This document shows positions 62,341-64,000 of a stretch of 64,000 nucleotides of DNA, piece by piece. The DNA is from Tissierella praeacuta DSM 18095 (GTDB lineage Bacteria > Bacillota > Clostridia > Tissierellales > Tissierellaceae): contig NZ_FQTY01000002.1 of assembly GCF_900128955.1 (NCBI RefSeq), forward strand, positions 186,001 to 250,000, read 5' to 3'. The translations under genes were made by a program, and so were the position numbers. How positions within the stretch are numbered: position 1 is the stretch's first letter; each line of letters begins with the position of its first letter. The notes under the pieces are model-generated. The model saw nothing but the letters and a program-made list of their open reading frames with translations, did no database searches and had not been told where the DNA came from.

Positions 62341-62749
62341 AAAATCACCTCATAAATATGGTAACATAAAAACATTCCTGCTAATAGTAGGACACAAAAA
62401 GAGTGATAATGCATACTAATGTCAAATACTGTTGCAAAATGGAATTAATTATGTTAAAATTCAAATAAATAAGATTAAAATCCAAAATATGGTTATAAGA
62501 AATTTAAAGTTTTTTAAATTTTAATAATAATGCTATTTAACATTAATATTTACTTACTTTAAGAAAATTATTTTAAAGAATTATTTAATATATACTTGTT
62601 AGGTATGATAATTCTATTAATTTTTAGGGTTAGGATTTTAGGACTAATGTGCCAATATACCTATTTAGTTTAATTGTCAGTTATAGTATAATAAAGTATA
62701 TAATTGACAAAATTAAAGGGGTTATAGATAGTTAAATTTAGGGGGGAAT
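62341..62749 (+). promoter_or_regulatory. 409-base AT-rich gap, possible promoter of the aldolase gene
   Basis: A weak sigma-A type promoter may lie at TTGACA (62704-62709) and GATAGT (62727-62732), 17 bases apart. I see no gene, repeat or hairpin of note in the remainder. Confidence 0.35.
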
Positions 62750-63778
62750 ATGAAAATGTTTATGAGTGATAATAACTCCGGAGTTCACCCAGATATAATT
62801 GAAGCAATAATAAATGTTAATAATGGTCATGATTACTCCTATGGCAATGATATTACAACAAAGAAAGCCATTGAAAAGATTAGAGAATTATTGGGAGTGG
62901 AAGCAGATATATACTTTGTAACTACTGGTACAGCTGCAAATGTTATTGGACTTAGTGGATTATTAAAGCCTTATGAAGCAGTGGTATGTGCCAATACTGC
63001 TCATATAAATGTAGATGAATGTGGAGCCCTAGAGAAATTTAGTGGCTCAAAAATATTGCAGATATCAACTGAAAATGGAAAGATATCTAAGGAAGAGGTA
63101 ATAGGTTTTCTTCACCCTTTAGGAGATGAGCATCAATCTCAGCCTAGGATAATTTCCATATCTCAAACTACTGAAACTGGTACCTTGTATTCAATAAAAG
63201 AAATTAAAGATTTAGCTAATTTTGCTCATAAAAATAATATGTTGCTGCATGTAGATGGAGCAAGAATAGCTAATGCAGTTGTAGCCCTAAATACTACCTT
63301 TAAAGAGATGATTACAGATACAGGGGTAGATTTATTGTCCTTTGGAGGAACAAAGAATGGTATGATGATAGGAGAAGCCATAGTTTCATTAAATAAGGAT
63401 TTAAGTAAAGGATTTAAATTTTATAGAAAACAAGGAATGCAGCTATTGTCTAAAATGAGATTTGTATCTGCACAATTTGTCGCTTATTTAAGTAATGAAT
63501 TATGGAAAGAAAATGCATCCAATGCAAATAATATGGGTAAGTATTTTGCAGATAGATTATTAGAAATTCCGGGAGTTACTTTAAAGTCTAAACCAGAGAC
63601 TAATATGCTCTTTGTATATATGAAAAAGGATTTGATAAATTCATTACAAAAAGAATTTGATTTTTACTTAATAGATGAAGAAACAAATTTAATTAGATTG
63701 GTTACATCATTTGATACTAGTAAGGATGATATAGATAATTTTATTGAATTCATAAAAAATATACGAGAAATTGAATAG
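62750..63778 (+). CDS. Low-specificity threonine aldolase / beta-eliminating lyase family enzyme
   Basis: 342-residue PLP enzyme of fold type I. Marks: FMSDNNSGVHPDIIEAI at the N terminus, the cofactor region VTTGTAANVIGLSGLL, TTETGTLYSIKEIKDL, the Asp in LLHVDGARIANAV and the PLP lysine in SFGGTKNGMM. It likely cleaves L-threonine or L-allo-threonine to glycine and acetaldehyde. Start ATG 62750 follows GGGGGG. It is separate from the island and followed by a sensor-like gene 34 bases later. Confidence 0.92.
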   Translation: MKMFMSDNNSGVHPDIIEAIINVNNGHDYSYGNDITTKKAIEKIRELLGVEADIYFVTTGTAANVIGLSGLLKPYEAVVCANTAHINVDECGALEKFSGSKILQISTENGKISKEEVIGFLHPLGDEHQSQPRIISISQTTETGTLYSIKEIKDLANFAHKNNMLLHVDGARIANAVVALNTTFKEMITDTGVDLLSFGGTKNGMMIGEAIVSLNKDLSKGFKFYRKQGMQLLSKMRFVSAQFVAYLSNELWKENASNANNMGKYFADRLLEIPGVTLKSKPETNMLFVYMKKDLINSLQKEFDFYLIDEETNLIRLVTSFDTSKDDIDNFIEFIKNIREIE

Positions 63779-63812
63779 ACAGGTCAGCATGAACCAATGA
63801 ATAAGGGGGGTG

Positions 63813-64000
63813 ATGATTATTATATTCAGAGCTAAGAAAAATATAAAAGTATTGTTAATGATATTAGCGTTGGTTTTCACTCATATTTTATTTATAAATA
63901 TCAGAAACAGTTATTCTATAGATAATTTAAAAACTATTAAATTTGCAGGAGATTATAATCATCCACCCTATGAATATATTGATGAGAATGGAACTTATAA
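63813..64000 (+). CDS. Start of a membrane-anchored protein with a substrate-binding-type sensor domain (partial)
   Basis: The first 62 codons run off the window. After ATG 63813 (AAGGGGGG upstream) come a basic N terminus, a membrane helix (VLLMILALVFTHILFI) and the beginning of an SBP_bac_3-like domain (IKFAGDYNHPPYEYIDENG). The FAGD-x-PPYEY pattern is common in sensor proteins with periplasmic solute-binding domains (kinases, GGDEF enzymes), but the output domain lies outside the window. Confidence 0.7.
   Translation, partial: MIIIFRAKKNIKVLLMILALVFTHILFINIRNSYSIDNLKTIKFAGDYNHPPYEYIDENGTY

Overview
The window is AT-rich DNA from a low-GC, strictly anaerobic Firmicute (Clostridia or Tissierellia type; tentative, from gene content and style only). 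Ribosome binding sites are strong, genes are packed in operons, and there are two selenocysteine (Sec) enzymes, a Tat system, many Fe-S and molybdenum proteins, and no respiratory cytochromes. I saw no tRNA, rRNA, CRISPR array or intact transposon.

Layout. 1-8.3 kb: a DUF4438 gene, then an operon for an NAD-linked, probably electron-bifurcating formate dehydrogenase (NuoE-like, NuoF-like, a truncated FdhA-like Fe-S protein, a ferritin-like protein, Sec-FdhA) ending in mogA. 8.4-12.1 kb: a DMSO-reductase-type operon on the minus strand (chaperone, dmsA, dmsB). 12.4-16.1 kb: mobA, modABC and a ModE-type regulator. 16.4-32.3 kb: a second Tat-exported molybdoenzyme, a tetrathionate-reductase-like TtrA whose Mo ligand is encoded by an in-frame TGA. 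It is followed by its chaperone, a TtrB-like protein, TatA, a polyferredoxin, a binding-protein/kinase/sigma-54-activator sensory set, Moco genes (moeA-like, moeA, mobB, moaA, moaC-MOSC) and tatA/tatC. A sigma-54 promoter and a 39-bp palindrome precede ttrA, so the sensor set probably controls the reductase.

32.3-52.1 kb is mostly housekeeping and transport: mnmA; a GntR regulator with a PTS-EIIC-like protein and a TIM-barrel enzyme; murF/ddl; a double-cubane-cluster reductase next to a sugar-type ABC importer; an LCP protein; an ABC-F protein; a DbpA-like helicase.

52.3-61.6 kb is an apparent island. A Crp-type regulator and a nine-gene operon diverge from a Fur-box-like site. The operon encodes a G3E GTPase, an orphan ABC ATPase, a leaderless binding protein, NifH/NifD/NifK-like proteins and a FecBCD-type importer. 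The island is flanked by copies of the helicase 3' region and terminator; the right copy is decayed. This nitrogenase-like system, probably iron-responsive, is the best candidate for an undescribed system. The window ends with an XRE regulator, a threonine-aldolase-like enzyme and the start of a probable sensor protein.
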